Part shown: piece by piece, positions 19,061 to 27,378 of the stretch
How the letters are laid out: every line of letters starts with the position of its first letter
Numbering within the stretch: position 1 is the stretch's first letter
Assembly (NCBI RefSeq): GCF_014202475.1
Contig: NZ_JACHGV010000001.1
Span: 1,048,186-1,112,185 of the forward strand
Direction of reading: 5' to 3'
Length of the DNA stretch: 64,000 nt
From: Streptomyces paradoxus
GTDB taxonomy: Bacteria > Actinomycetota > Actinomycetes > Streptomycetales > Streptomycetaceae
Notes under the pieces: generated by a model
What the model saw: the letters and a program-made list of their open reading frames with translations, nothing else
Database searches by the model: none
What the model was told of the DNA's origin: nothing
Program-made: the position numbers and the translations under genes

Positions 19061-19094
19061 GCGCCCGTCGACGGAACGTTCCGTCGACGGGCGC
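19061..19094. promoter_or_regulatory. Perfect 34-bp palindrome upstream of rnd
   Basis: GCGCCCGTCGACGGAAC at 19061-19077 is followed directly by its exact reverse complement at 19078-19094, with no spacer. It lies between the terminator of the upstream gene and the rnd start, ending 26 bp before GTG 19121. It could be an operator for a dimeric regulator or, as RNA, a 15-bp hairpin with an ACGT loop. The position close to the start favours a regulatory role over a second terminator. Confidence 0.55.
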
Positions 19095-19120
19095 TGTCCA
19101 TACATGGATACCCTTGACAG

Positions 19121-20410
19121 GTGACCGACGCCCACGACACCGCAGCAGACAGCTCACTGCGAACCACCGGAGGCGCCCCTCCGGACGACGGCGGATCTTC
19201 TGCTACGGAGGCGCCGATCCCCTTGCTGGAGCCGCGTGAGGGCATTCCGCCCGTCATCGCGGACGAGGCCGCCCTGGCCCGGGTGATCGCCGCCTTCGAG
19301 GCGGGATCCGGGCCCGTCGCCGTCGACGCCGAGCGGGCGTCCGGCTACCGCTACGGGCAGCGCGCCTATCTCGTACAGCTGCGCCGCGCGGGCTCCGGAA
19401 CCGCCCTGATCGACCCGGTGGCCTGCCCCGACCTGTCCGCCCTCGGTGACGCCCTGTCCGGCGTCGAGTGGGTGCTGCACGCCGCCACCCAGGACCTGCC
19501 CTGCCTGCGCGAGATAGGCATGGTGCCGACCCGGCTGTTCGACACGGAGCTGGCCGGGCGGCTCGCCGGGTTCCCCCGGGTGGGCCTCGGCGCGATGGTG
19601 GAGAGCGTGCTGGGCTTCGTCCTGGAGAAGGGGCACTCCGCCGTCGACTGGTCGACCCGGCCCCTGCCCGAGCCCTGGCTGCGCTACGCGGCACTGGACG
19701 TCGAGCTGCTCGTCGACCTGCGTGACGCGCTGGAGAAGGAGCTGGACCGGCAGGGCAAGCTGGAGTGGGCCCGCCAGGAGTTCGACGCGATCGCCTCGGC
19801 TCCCCCGCCGGAGCCCCGCAAGGACCCGTGGCGGCGTACGTCCGGCATGCACAAGGTGCGCCGCCGGAGGCAGCTGGCCGTCGTACGGGAGCTGTGGCAG
19901 ACCCGGGACCGGATCGCCCAGCGGCGTGACGTGTCGCCGGGCAAGGTGCTCGGGGACGCGGCCATCGTGGAGGCGGCGCTGGCGCTTCCGGCCAACGTGC
20001 ACGCACTGGCCGCGCTGAACGGTTTTGGGCACCGCGTGGGCAAGCGGCAGCTGGAGCAGTGGCAGGCGGCGGTGGACCGGGCGAAGGCGCTGAGCGAGGC
20101 GCAGCTGCCGCAGCCGGGCCAGCCGGTGACCGGGCCTCCGCCGCCGCGCGCCTGGGCCGACAAGGACCCCGAGGCCGCCGCACGGCTGTCCGCCGCCCGC
20201 GCCGCGGTGTCGGCGCTGGCCGACCGGGTCAGCATGCCGCAGGAGAACCTGATCACACCGGACACGGTGCGGCGGGTGTGCTGGGAGCCGCCTGCGGTGG
20301 TGGACGCGGAGTCCGTCGCGGCGGCGCTGGCCGGGCACGGGGCGCGGCCGTGGCAGGTCGAGCAGGTGACGCCGGTGTTGGTGGAGGCGCTGTCCTCGAA
20401 GGAGGCCTAG
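19121..20410 (+). CDS. rnd: Ribonuclease D-like 3'-5' exonuclease with HRDC domain
   Basis: This 429-residue protein has a DEDD-family exonuclease domain at about residues 60-225: VDAERASGYRY (Asp69, Glu71), LHAATQDLPCL and YAALDVELL carry the metal-binding acids. An HRDC domain follows at about 255-330 (RRRRQLAVVRELWQTRD). It trims 3' ends of structured RNAs such as tRNA precursors. The start is GTG 19121; no Shine-Dalgarno is present (CCCTTGACAG precedes it), so the mRNA may be nearly leaderless or controlled by the palindrome upstream. The C-terminal 80 residues are a family-variable region. Confidence 0.85.
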   Translation: MTDAHDTAADSSLRTTGGAPPDDGGSSATEAPIPLLEPREGIPPVIADEAALARVIAAFEAGSGPVAVDAERASGYRYGQRAYLVQLRRAGSGTALIDPVACPDLSALGDALSGVEWVLHAATQDLPCLREIGMVPTRLFDTELAGRLAGFPRVGLGAMVESVLGFVLEKGHSAVDWSTRPLPEPWLRYAALDVELLVDLRDALEKELDRQGKLEWARQEFDAIASAPPPEPRKDPWRRTSGMHKVRRRRQLAVVRELWQTRDRIAQRRDVSPGKVLGDAAIVEAALALPANVHALAALNGFGHRVGKRQLEQWQAAVDRAKALSEAQLPQPGQPVTGPPPPRAWADKDPEAAARLSAARAAVSALADRVSMPQENLITPDTVRRVCWEPPAVVDAESVAAALAGHGARPWQVEQVTPVLVEALSSKEA

Positions 20411-20454
20411 CCGCCGTGGAGCTTCTCGTCGTACGGCGGCTGCGGGTGATCTTC

Positions 20455-20482
20455 GGCTTGTCGCGCAGTTCCCCGCGCCCCT
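20455..20482 (-). repeat. Streptomyces interspersed intergenic repeat, copy 2
   Basis: This 28-bp segment is the reverse complement of copy 1 at 15556-15590, with one mismatch in 28 bases. It sits between the converging ends of rnd and a sugar ABC permease gene, again at a 3' end. Confidence 0.6.
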
Positions 20483-20491
20483 GGGGCGTCG

Positions 20492-21322
20492 TCACTTGGT
20501 CGCTCCCCGGGTGAAGCCGTTGTAGATAAACCGCTGGAGGAACAGGAAGACGACCAGGGTAGGGACGATGACCAGGATCGCTCCTGCCGAGATGGTCTCC
20601 CAATGCGCGCCGAAGGGGCCCTTGAAGCGGAAGAGGGACGTCGAGATCACGCCAAGATCTTCCGAGGGCATGTAGAGGAACGGGATGTAGAAGTCGTTGT
20701 AGGTCGTGATGCCCTTGACGATCACCACCGTCGCGGTCGCCGGCTTCAGCAGCGGGAAGATGATCTTGCGGTAGATCGTGAAGGCGTTGGCCCCGTCCAG
20801 GCGGGCCGCCTCGTCCAGGGAGGTGGGGATGGACCGCACGAACTGCAGGAAGATGTAGATCGAGACGATGTCCGTGCCCATGTAGAGGGCGATCGGCGCC
20901 CAGAGGCTGTCGAACAGGCCGAAGCTGTTGACGATCTGGAAGGTGGCCACCTGGGTGGTGACGCCGGGGACCAGCGCGGCGATCAGGAACAGGGCCAGCA
21001 CCCACGCGCGGAAGCGGAACCGGAAGCGATCGATGGCGTAGGCCGTCATCGAGCCGATGAGGACCGTGCCGCCGATGGCGACGACCAGGATGACGGCCGT
21101 GTTGCCGAAGGCCGAGAGCATCCGGCCGTCCTGGAACGTCGTCACGTAGTTGCCGAAGTTGAACGGATCGCCCGGCAGCGCGAGCGCGCCGCTGCCGTCC
21201 GCCATCTCCCGCTCCGACTTCAGGGACGTCAGGAACACCGCGGCCAGCGGGAGCAGGACCACCGCGGTCGCGGCGATCAGCGACAGGTACACGAGGACGC
21301 GGGTCACCGCGCGGCGCGTCAT
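20492..21322 (-). CDS. Carbohydrate ABC importer permease (MalG-type)
   Basis: This 276-residue protein has six predicted membrane helices and the binding-protein-dependent permease loop SLDEAARLDGANAFTIYRKI (EAA motif), which contacts the ATPase. The start ATG 21322 overlaps the TGA of the preceding permease (ATGA), so the long open frame to 22309 is not used. It is the last gene of an operon of binding protein and two permeases facing away from a beta-mannosidase gene. No dedicated ATPase gene is present, so the importer probably shares a general MsiK-type ATPase, as other streptomycete sugar importers do. Confidence 0.88.
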   Translation of the reverse strand: MTRRAVTRVLVYLSLIAATAVVLLPLAAVFLTSLKSEREMADGSGALALPGDPFNFGNYVTTFQDGRMLSAFGNTAVILVVAIGGTVLIGSMTAYAIDRFRFRFRAWVLALFLIAALVPGVTTQVATFQIVNSFGLFDSLWAPIALYMGTDIVSIYIFLQFVRSIPTSLDEAARLDGANAFTIYRKIIFPLLKPATATVVIVKGITTYNDFYIPFLYMPSEDLGVISTSLFRFKGPFGAHWETISAGAILVIVPTLVVFLFLQRFIYNGFTRGATK

Positions 21323-22269
21323 ACGAGGTCCACCTTGTCGTCGGGGGCGAGGCGCCGCTGCACCCAGGTCACCGCCAGGACGATCAGCAGCAGCACGACC
21401 GCGGCCGCCGAGGCGAGCCCCGTCTTGTTGAACTGGAACGCCAGCTTCACGGTCTGGATGACGAACGTCTCGGTGCCGGTCGCGCCGCCGGTCATGATGT
21501 ACGGGATCTCGAAGACCGAGAGCGAACCGGAGACCGAGAGGATCACCGTCAGGCTCAGCACCGGCTTGATGCCCGGCGCGATGATGTGGCGGAACTGGTC
21601 CCAGCGGTTCGCGCCGTCGAGTTCGGCCGCCTCGTACAGCTCCCCGGGGATCGACTGGATCGCGCCGAGGAAGAGGACGAAATTCAGGCCGAGGTAGCGC
21701 CAGACGGAGACGGCGGCCAGGGAGGTGTTCGCCGACTCCGGGGTGCCGAGCCAGGCGCGGTCCGTCTCCACGCCGACCAGGCTCAGCACCGAGTCGAGGG
21801 TGCCGCCGTCCTGGAAGAAGTAGAGGAAGACGAAGCCGATCGCGACTCCGTTGATCAGGTACGGGAAGAACAGCACGCCCTTGAAGAAGTTCCGGAAGCG
21901 GACATTGAAGCTGAGGACGGTGGCGAAGTAGAGCGCGGCCACGATCTGGACGACGGAGGCCGCCAGGTAGTAGCCGCTGACCCAGAAGACCTCGAACAGC
22001 TCGGGGCGGGTGAAGAGTTCGGCGTAGTTCCCGGCTCCCGTCCAGCGCAGCTCGGGGCTCACGCCGTCCCAGTCGGTGAAGCTGTACGCGACCATGTTGG
22101 CGATCGGCGCGTAGGTGAAGACGATCAGGAGGGTGAGCGGGGCGAGCAGGAAGAGCCAGGGGGTGGCCCCGCGCCACAGGCGTGCCGGACGCGGGGCGCG
22201 GGCCGGGGCGGGGGCGGCGTCCGTGCTCGCGGCGGCCTTCACGGCCGCCGTCTCGGTCGTGCCCGTCAT
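21319..22269 (-). CDS. Carbohydrate ABC importer permease (MalF-type)
   Basis: This 316-residue permease has a cytoplasmic Ala/Pro-rich N-terminus of about 45 residues and six membrane helices. An EAA loop (ELYEAAELDGANRWDQF) lies around residue 215. Its ATG at 22269 shares one base with the TGA of the binding-protein gene (TGATG) and it overlaps the next permease by ATGA, so all three proteins are translationally coupled. It forms the heterodimeric channel with the MalG-type partner. The expected substrate is a mannose-containing oligosaccharide, inferred from the divergent mannosidase. Confidence 0.88.
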   Translation of the reverse strand: MTGTTETAAVKAAASTDAAPAPARAPRPARLWRGATPWLFLLAPLTLLIVFTYAPIANMVAYSFTDWDGVSPELRWTGAGNYAELFTRPELFEVFWVSGYYLAASVVQIVAALYFATVLSFNVRFRNFFKGVLFFPYLINGVAIGFVFLYFFQDGGTLDSVLSLVGVETDRAWLGTPESANTSLAAVSVWRYLGLNFVLFLGAIQSIPGELYEAAELDGANRWDQFRHIIAPGIKPVLSLTVILSVSGSLSVFEIPYIMTGGATGTETFVIQTVKLAFQFNKTGLASAAAVVLLLIVLAVTWVQRRLAPDDKVDLV

Positions 22270-23582
22270 CAGTACCCCAGCGACTTCTGGGTCTCGGTCC
22301 ACTTCTCACCGAGGCCGTCCAGGTAGTCGTCCGGGTCGCCCTTCCTTGCGCCGCGGGCCATGTCGACGAGCTCCTGGCGGTAGTCGGGCTTGTTGATGCC
22401 GACCTCGGACTGGTTGTCGATGGTCTTCACCTCGGCGCCCTTGCTGTCGTCGAGATCGAGGAGCTTGACGCCCGCCTCCTCGTACGGCTTCAGGATGCCG
22501 GGCAGCGGGGCGTCCTTGAGCGGGGACAGCGCCAGGTTGTCCTGCGCGTAGCCGGACTTGTCGGTGAACCAGTCGATCCAGGCGCGGGCGGCCTCCTTGT
22601 GCTCGGAGTGAACGTTGACGGCCTGGTTGTAGTCGGGCGAGGTCACCGCGCAGAACGTGCCGTCCTTCTGGGCGGGGAAGGGCATGAACCCGATGTCGTC
22701 CGGGTCGGTGCCGGCCTGCTCGGCCGCGCCCCGCATCTGGATGACCGCCCAGGAGCCGAGCCACATGGTGGCGATCTCGCCCTTGGCCAGTCTGGGCTTG
22801 GACGCCTCCCAGTTGGTGGTCGTCGGGTCCTTCTCGATGAGCCCCTCGTGCACGATGTCGTACAGCAGCGTGTCCGCCACCCGCAGGTCGGCGCCCTCGG
22901 CCCAGGGGTTGCCCTCGGCCAGTCCGGTGGTGGCCTGCTCGTCGCAGCCGACCGAGCCGTTGACCCCCGTCCACTGGCTGAGCGGCCACTTGTCCTTGAA
23001 GTTGGTGTAGTAGGGGATCGCGTCGGTCTTCGACTTGATCGCCTTGAGGCCGGCGAGGAACTCGGCCGGTGTGGTGGGCCAGTCGGTGACCCCGGCCTCC
23101 CGCCAGACCTTCTTGTTGTAGATGAACCCCGGCAGCGCGCCGAGGGGGCTCTGGCCGTAGACCTTGCCCCCGACGGTCGTGTAGTCGGTGAAACGGTACT
23201 TCTTGCTCCGTTCCTCCTGACTGCCCAGCGAGGCGAAGAACCTGGGGTAGTCCTTCTTCTCGATCACCGCCGGGATCATGAGGACGTCGCCGTAGTTCTC
23301 CGTGTTCATACGGATCTTGACTTCGCCCTCGTAGTCGGTGATGCCGTCGAACTCGACCTTCACCCCGGGATACGTCTTGCTGAACTCGGCGGCGTACTTC
23401 TTCATCGTCCCGTCCTGCACGAGGTCGGTCCGGTGGGTGAGGACGGTGATGGTCCCGCGGACCTTGGCGGGATCGTCGGGCGCCTCGGCGTCGGCGCCCT
23501 TCGAGGAGCCTCCGGTGCCGGTGCAGCCGGATGCCAGCAGGGCGGAGCCCGCGGCCAGGGCGAGGAGGGTACGGCGGTTCAT
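22269..23582 (-). CDS. Sugar ABC importer substrate-binding lipoprotein
   Basis: This 437-residue extracellular binding protein (SBP family 1) has a signal peptide with lipobox LLASGC (Cys20), so it is tethered to the outer face of the membrane. The start was set at ATG 23582, with GGAG nine bases upstream; ATG 23588 is two codons earlier but too close to that site. It is the first gene of the operon and is read from the region holding two operator-like sites. Clear family fold, with an N-terminal ITVLTHRTDL strand. The substrate is inferred to be a manno-oligosaccharide because of the divergent GH2 enzyme. Confidence 0.85.
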   Translation of the reverse strand: MNRRTLLALAAGSALLASGCTGTGGSSKGADAEAPDDPAKVRGTITVLTHRTDLVQDGTMKKYAAEFSKTYPGVKVEFDGITDYEGEVKIRMNTENYGDVLMIPAVIEKKDYPRFFASLGSQEERSKKYRFTDYTTVGGKVYGQSPLGALPGFIYNKKVWREAGVTDWPTTPAEFLAGLKAIKSKTDAIPYYTNFKDKWPLSQWTGVNGSVGCDEQATTGLAEGNPWAEGADLRVADTLLYDIVHEGLIEKDPTTTNWEASKPRLAKGEIATMWLGSWAVIQMRGAAEQAGTDPDDIGFMPFPAQKDGTFCAVTSPDYNQAVNVHSEHKEAARAWIDWFTDKSGYAQDNLALSPLKDAPLPGILKPYEEAGVKLLDLDDSKGAEVKTIDNQSEVGINKPDYRQELVDMARGARKGDPDDYLDGLGEKWTETQKSLGY

Positions 23583-23663
23583 GTGCATCAGCTCCGTTCG
23601 CGGAGGGGAACTCGGGACGGACGAGCACGTGCGGTATGGCTGGTTCGGAACTCTGACAGCGTG

Positions 23664-23679
23664 CACTCAACCGGTAAAG
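23664..23679. promoter_or_regulatory. LacI-type operator candidate 1
   Basis: CACTCAACCGGTAAAG contains the near-palindromic core TCAACCGGTAAA centred on CCGG, as in LacI-family operators. It matches the second site at 14 of 16 positions and lies 57 bp from it. It sits 82 bp upstream of the binding-protein gene. Confidence 0.55.
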
Positions 23680-23720
23680 TCCCAATCCCGCCAAGGATGC
23701 GAAACCGACACACGACTCTT

Positions 23721-23736
23721 CACTGAACCGGTTAAG
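23721..23736. promoter_or_regulatory. LacI-type operator candidate 2
   Basis: CACTGAACCGGTTAAG contains the perfect 8-bp palindrome AACCGGTT. It ends 9 bp before the mannosidase ATG and overlaps its ribosome-binding region, so a bound repressor would block transcript passage. The LacI gene at 26112 is the likely regulator. Confidence 0.6.
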
Positions 23737-23745
23737 GGAGTGCGC

Positions 23746-26115
23746 ATGCTGGAGGCCACACCGCTCGGCGAGGGATGGACCCTGCGGCACGGCTCGGACA
23801 CGCTGCCGGCCACCGTGCCGGGGTGCGTGCACACCGACCTGATGGCCGCCGGGGTGATCCCGGACCCGTTCCTCGGCCGGAACGAGACCGGGGTGGCCTG
23901 GGTGGGGCGCCGGGACTGGACGTACGAGCGGGAGATCGGCGGCTCGTGGGGGCAGGAGCAGACCGACCTGGTCTTCGACGGGCTCGACACCGTCGCCGAG
24001 ATCTCCCTGGACGGACGGCTGCTGGGGAAGGTGCGCAACATGCACCGCTCGTACCGGTTCGACGTGACGGGCCTGTCCGGGCGGCTGTCCGTGCGGTTCG
24101 TCTCCGCCTACGCCGAGGCCGAGGCCGTGCGGGGCCGGGTGGGCGAACGGCCCGCCGCCTACGCCGAGCCCTACCAGTACCTGCGCAAGATGGCCTGCTC
24201 CTTCGGCTGGGACTGGGGGCCGACCCTGGTGACGGCCGGGATCTGGCGGCCGGTGCGCCTGGAGCACTGGTCGACGGCCCGGATCGCGCGGGTGCGTCCG
24301 ATGGTCACCCTCGACGAGGGCACGGGCGTCGTCGAACTGGCCGTCGACGTGGAGCGGACCCGGGTCGAGGCACCCCTCGCCGTGGAGGCGGCCGTCGCGG
24401 GGGTGCGGGCGCGGGCCGAGATCGAGGGGGCCGGTGGGGTGGTACGGCTGCGGGTGCCGGACCCGCGGCTGTGGTGGCCCCGTGGGTACGGAGAACAGCC
24501 GCTCTACGACGTGGAGTTGAAGCTTCTGCAGGGCGAGGAGACGCTGGACGTGTGGCGGCGGCGGATCGGTTTCCGGACCGTGGAGCTGGACCGGCGGCCC
24601 GACGCGCACGGCACCGGCTTCACCCTCGTCGTCAACGGCGAGCGGCTCTTCGCCCGGGGCGTCAACTGGATCCCCGACGACGTCTTCCCGTCCCGGATCA
24701 CCCGAGAGCGCTACCGGCAGCGGCTGGAGCAGGCGGCCGGCGCGGGCGTGGACCTCGTACGGATCTGGGGCGGCGGGATCTACGAGGGCGAGGACTTCTA
24801 CGACGCCTGCGACGAACTCGGCCTGCTGGTCTGGCAGGACTTCCCGTTCGCCTGCGCGGCCTACCCGGAGGAGCAGCCGCTGCGCGGCGAGGTGGAGGCC
24901 GAGGCGCGGGAGAACGTCGTACGGCTGATGCCGCATCCGTCGCTCGTGCTGTGGAACGGCAACAACGAGAACCTGTGGGGCTTCCGGGACTGGGAGTGGG
25001 AGCACGGGCTGGCCGGAAACTCCTGGGGCGAGGGCTACTACCTGGGCGTGCTGCCGCGTGTGGTGGCCGAGTCGGACCCGACCCGGCCGTACACCGCGGG
25101 GAGCCCCTGGTCCGGTTCCTGGCGGCACCACCCGAACGACCCGGCGCACGGCACCCACCACTCGTGGGAGGTGTGGAACCGGGAGGACTACGCGGACTAT
25201 CGGCTGAGCGTGCCGCGGTTCGTCGCCGAGTTCGGCTGGCAGGCGCCGCCCGCGTACACCACGCTGCGCCGGGCGCTGCCCGGGGAGGAGCTCGCGCCGG
25301 ACTCCCCCGGCATGCTGCACCACCAGAAGGCCGACGACGGCAACGGCAAGCTGGAGCGCGGGCTCCGGCGGCATTTCGCCGTGCCGGACGGGGACTTCGA
25401 CCGCTGGCACTACCTGATGCAGCTCAACCAGGCGCGGGCGGTCGCGGCCGGGATCGAGCACTGGCGCTCCCACTGGCCGGTGTGCGCGGGCACGGTCCTC
25501 TGGCAGCTCAACGACTGCTGGCCGGTGACCTCCTGGGCGGCGATCGACGGGGACGGCCGCGAGAAGCCGCTCTACCACGAGCTGAAGCGGCTGTACGCGG
25601 ACCGGTTGCCGACCTTCCAGGTGCGGGACGGGGGGCTGGTGCTGGCGGCCGTCAACCAGGGGCCGGAGGAGTGGCGGGGGACGCTGACCCTGCGGCGGTT
25701 GTCCGTCGAGGGCGAGGTGCTGGACCACCGGGATGCGGAACTGGCGGCCGGGAGGCGGGCCGTGGCCCGTGTCGACGTGCCGCGGGAGCTGATGCCCGCC
25801 GGGCCCGGGGAGTTCCTGGTCGCGGACGTGGACGGGCTGCGGGCGCTGCACTTCCCGGTGCCCGACCGTGAAGTGCCCTACCCGGTGCCGGAGTTCGACG
25901 TCAGGCTCGCACCGGGTGGCATCACGGTGACCGCCCGCACCCTGGTCCGGGACCTGCTGCTCCAGGCCGACCGGCTCGATCCCGGGGCGCGGGCCGACCG
26001 GGGGCTGGTCACGCTGCTGCCGGGCGAAGAGGTGACCATCGGGGTGCGCGGCTGGAAGACTCCGGACGCGAAGACCGCCCGTTCGGCCCTGTACTGCGTG
26101 GAGCCCACCCGATGA
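23746..26115 (+). CDS. Beta-mannosidase, glycoside hydrolase family 2
   Basis: This 789-residue GH2 enzyme has a sugar-binding jelly-roll domain, an immunoglobulin-like domain and a TIM barrel. The acid/base Glu is in WNGNNENLWG (Glu408) and the nucleophile Glu in VAEFGWQ (Glu495). WGGGIYEGEDFYDACDELGLLVWQDF-like barrel residues are typical of beta-mannosidases rather than beta-galactosidases. No signal peptide is present, so it acts in the cytoplasm on imported manno-oligosaccharides. ATG 23746 follows AAGGGAG; the long upstream frame is not used. Its end overlaps the LacI gene by ATGA. Confidence 0.9.
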   Translation: MLEATPLGEGWTLRHGSDTLPATVPGCVHTDLMAAGVIPDPFLGRNETGVAWVGRRDWTYEREIGGSWGQEQTDLVFDGLDTVAEISLDGRLLGKVRNMHRSYRFDVTGLSGRLSVRFVSAYAEAEAVRGRVGERPAAYAEPYQYLRKMACSFGWDWGPTLVTAGIWRPVRLEHWSTARIARVRPMVTLDEGTGVVELAVDVERTRVEAPLAVEAAVAGVRARAEIEGAGGVVRLRVPDPRLWWPRGYGEQPLYDVELKLLQGEETLDVWRRRIGFRTVELDRRPDAHGTGFTLVVNGERLFARGVNWIPDDVFPSRITRERYRQRLEQAAGAGVDLVRIWGGGIYEGEDFYDACDELGLLVWQDFPFACAAYPEEQPLRGEVEAEARENVVRLMPHPSLVLWNGNNENLWGFRDWEWEHGLAGNSWGEGYYLGVLPRVVAESDPTRPYTAGSPWSGSWRHHPNDPAHGTHHSWEVWNREDYADYRLSVPRFVAEFGWQAPPAYTTLRRALPGEELAPDSPGMLHHQKADDGNGKLERGLRRHFAVPDGDFDRWHYLMQLNQARAVAAGIEHWRSHWPVCAGTVLWQLNDCWPVTSWAAIDGDGREKPLYHELKRLYADRLPTFQVRDGGLVLAAVNQGPEEWRGTLTLRRLSVEGEVLDHRDAELAAGRRAVARVDVPRELMPAGPGEFLVADVDGLRALHFPVPDREVPYPVPEFDVRLAPGGITVTARTLVRDLLLQADRLDPGARADRGLVTLLPGEEVTIGVRGWKTPDAKTARSALYCVEPTR

Positions 26116-27146
26116 CGGCAACGCCGACCCCTCGCGTCACCATCAAGGACGTCGCCGCGCGCGCCGGTGTGTCCAAGGGGGCGGTGTCCCTCGCGTTCAA
26201 CCACAAGCCGGGGCTGTCGGAGGCCACCCGGGACCGGATCTTCCTCGCGGCGCGGGAGCTGGGCTGGTCGCCGAGCCTCACGGCGCGGACGCTGGCCGGA
26301 TCGCGCGTGGACGTGGTCGGGCTGGCCGTGTGCCGGCCGGCGCGGGCGCTGGGGCTGGAGCCCTGGTACATGGAGTTCGTCTCGGGCGTGCAGAGCGTGC
26401 TGACCGAGCATTCCAGCTCACTGCTGCTGCGGCTCGTGCGGAACATGGACGAGGAGGTGGCCGTCCAGGAGGCGTGGTGGCGGGGGCGGCAGACCGGCGG
26501 GTCGATCCTCGTCGACTTCCGGGCGGACGATCCGCGGGTGGCCATGACGGAGCGGCTCGGGATGCCGGTGGTCGCCGTCGGGCATCCCTCGCTGACCGGC
26601 GGGCTCACGTCGGTGTGGACGGACGACGCCACGGCTGTGACGGAGGCGGTGCGGTACCTGGCCGCGCTGGGGCACCGGCGGATCGCGCGGGTGGGCGGGG
26701 CGGCGGACCTCGGGCACACGTCGATCCGGACGGCGGCGTTCGACGAGGCGGCGGGGGCGCTGGCGCTGGCCGGGGCGTGGCAGGTCGCGACGGACTTCTC
26801 GGGAGAGGCGGGGGCGCGTGCGACACGGTCGCTGCTGACCGCGGCGCCGGCCGACCGGCCGACCGCGATCGTGTACGACAACGACATCATGGCGGTGGCG
26901 GGGCTGTCGGTGGCGGCGGAGATGGGGCTGCGGGTGCCGGAGGACGTGTCGCTGCTGGCCTGGGACGACTCGCAGCTGTGCCGGCTGACGCATCCGACGC
27001 TGTCGGCGATGAGTCATGACGTGCACGGTTTTGGAGCGGACGTGGCGAGGACTCTGTTCTCGGTGATCACCGGGGGTGAGGGTGGGTCGCACCCGGTGCC
27101 GACCCCTGTGCTGACGCCCCGGGGGTCCACTGCGCCGCCTCGGTGA
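26112..27146 (+). CDS. LacI-family transcriptional regulator of the mannoside genes
   Basis: This 344-residue repressor starts with a LacI helix-turn-helix (VTIKDVAARAGVSKGAVSLA, residues 8-27) and hinge helix, then a periplasmic-binding-protein-like sensor domain. It is translationally coupled to the beta-mannosidase gene (ATGA overlap) and probably binds the two CCGG-centred sites in the divergent promoter region, responding to a mannose-containing sugar. The ligand and operator assignment are inferences from position and from the family's preference for palindromes with a central CG step. Confidence 0.9.
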   Translation: MTATPTPRVTIKDVAARAGVSKGAVSLAFNHKPGLSEATRDRIFLAARELGWSPSLTARTLAGSRVDVVGLAVCRPARALGLEPWYMEFVSGVQSVLTEHSSSLLLRLVRNMDEEVAVQEAWWRGRQTGGSILVDFRADDPRVAMTERLGMPVVAVGHPSLTGGLTSVWTDDATAVTEAVRYLAALGHRRIARVGGAADLGHTSIRTAAFDEAAGALALAGAWQVATDFSGEAGARATRSLLTAAPADRPTAIVYDNDIMAVAGLSVAAEMGLRVPEDVSLLAWDDSQLCRLTHPTLSAMSHDVHGFGADVARTLFSVITGGEGGSHPVPTPVLTPRGSTAPPR

Positions 27147-27289
27147 GCGCCGAACGGAGTGCGGGTGCGTTGTGGCTGGTCGCGCCCTCGCGGGAGCCGC
27201 ATATCGATATGGTCCCGCGCCCCTGAAGAGCGGGGCGTCGCACCACCCGGAGGTGTGACCTTCGCCGCTCCGCCTGTCAGGGGTGTGCA

Positions 27290-27332
27290 GCTACGTTACC
27301 CATAAGTAGCATGGGCCTGAGCGCGCGCTCAG
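27290..27332. promoter_or_regulatory. Inverted repeats upstream of the beta-oxidation operon
   Basis: Two symmetric elements sit together: GCTAC at 27290-27294 with GTAGC at 27306-27310 (around TTACCCATAA), and the perfect 16-bp palindrome CTGAGCGCGCGCTCAG at 27317-27332. They lie 47-89 bp before GTG 27379. This is where a fatty-acid-responsive repressor of the TetR or FadR kind would bind; identity is not known. Confidence 0.45.
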
Positions 27333-27378
27333 CGCATCGCAGCAGCAATGCAGATCCTGACCCTGGAGGAGAGCCATC

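Noticed and set aside
22306..26121. 1271-residue open frame on the minus strand across the ABC/mannosidase region
   Set aside because: It is antisense to genes with intact motifs. Its codons are Arg/Pro/Gly-rich, as expected from a shadow frame in GC-rich DNA, and it shows no domain.
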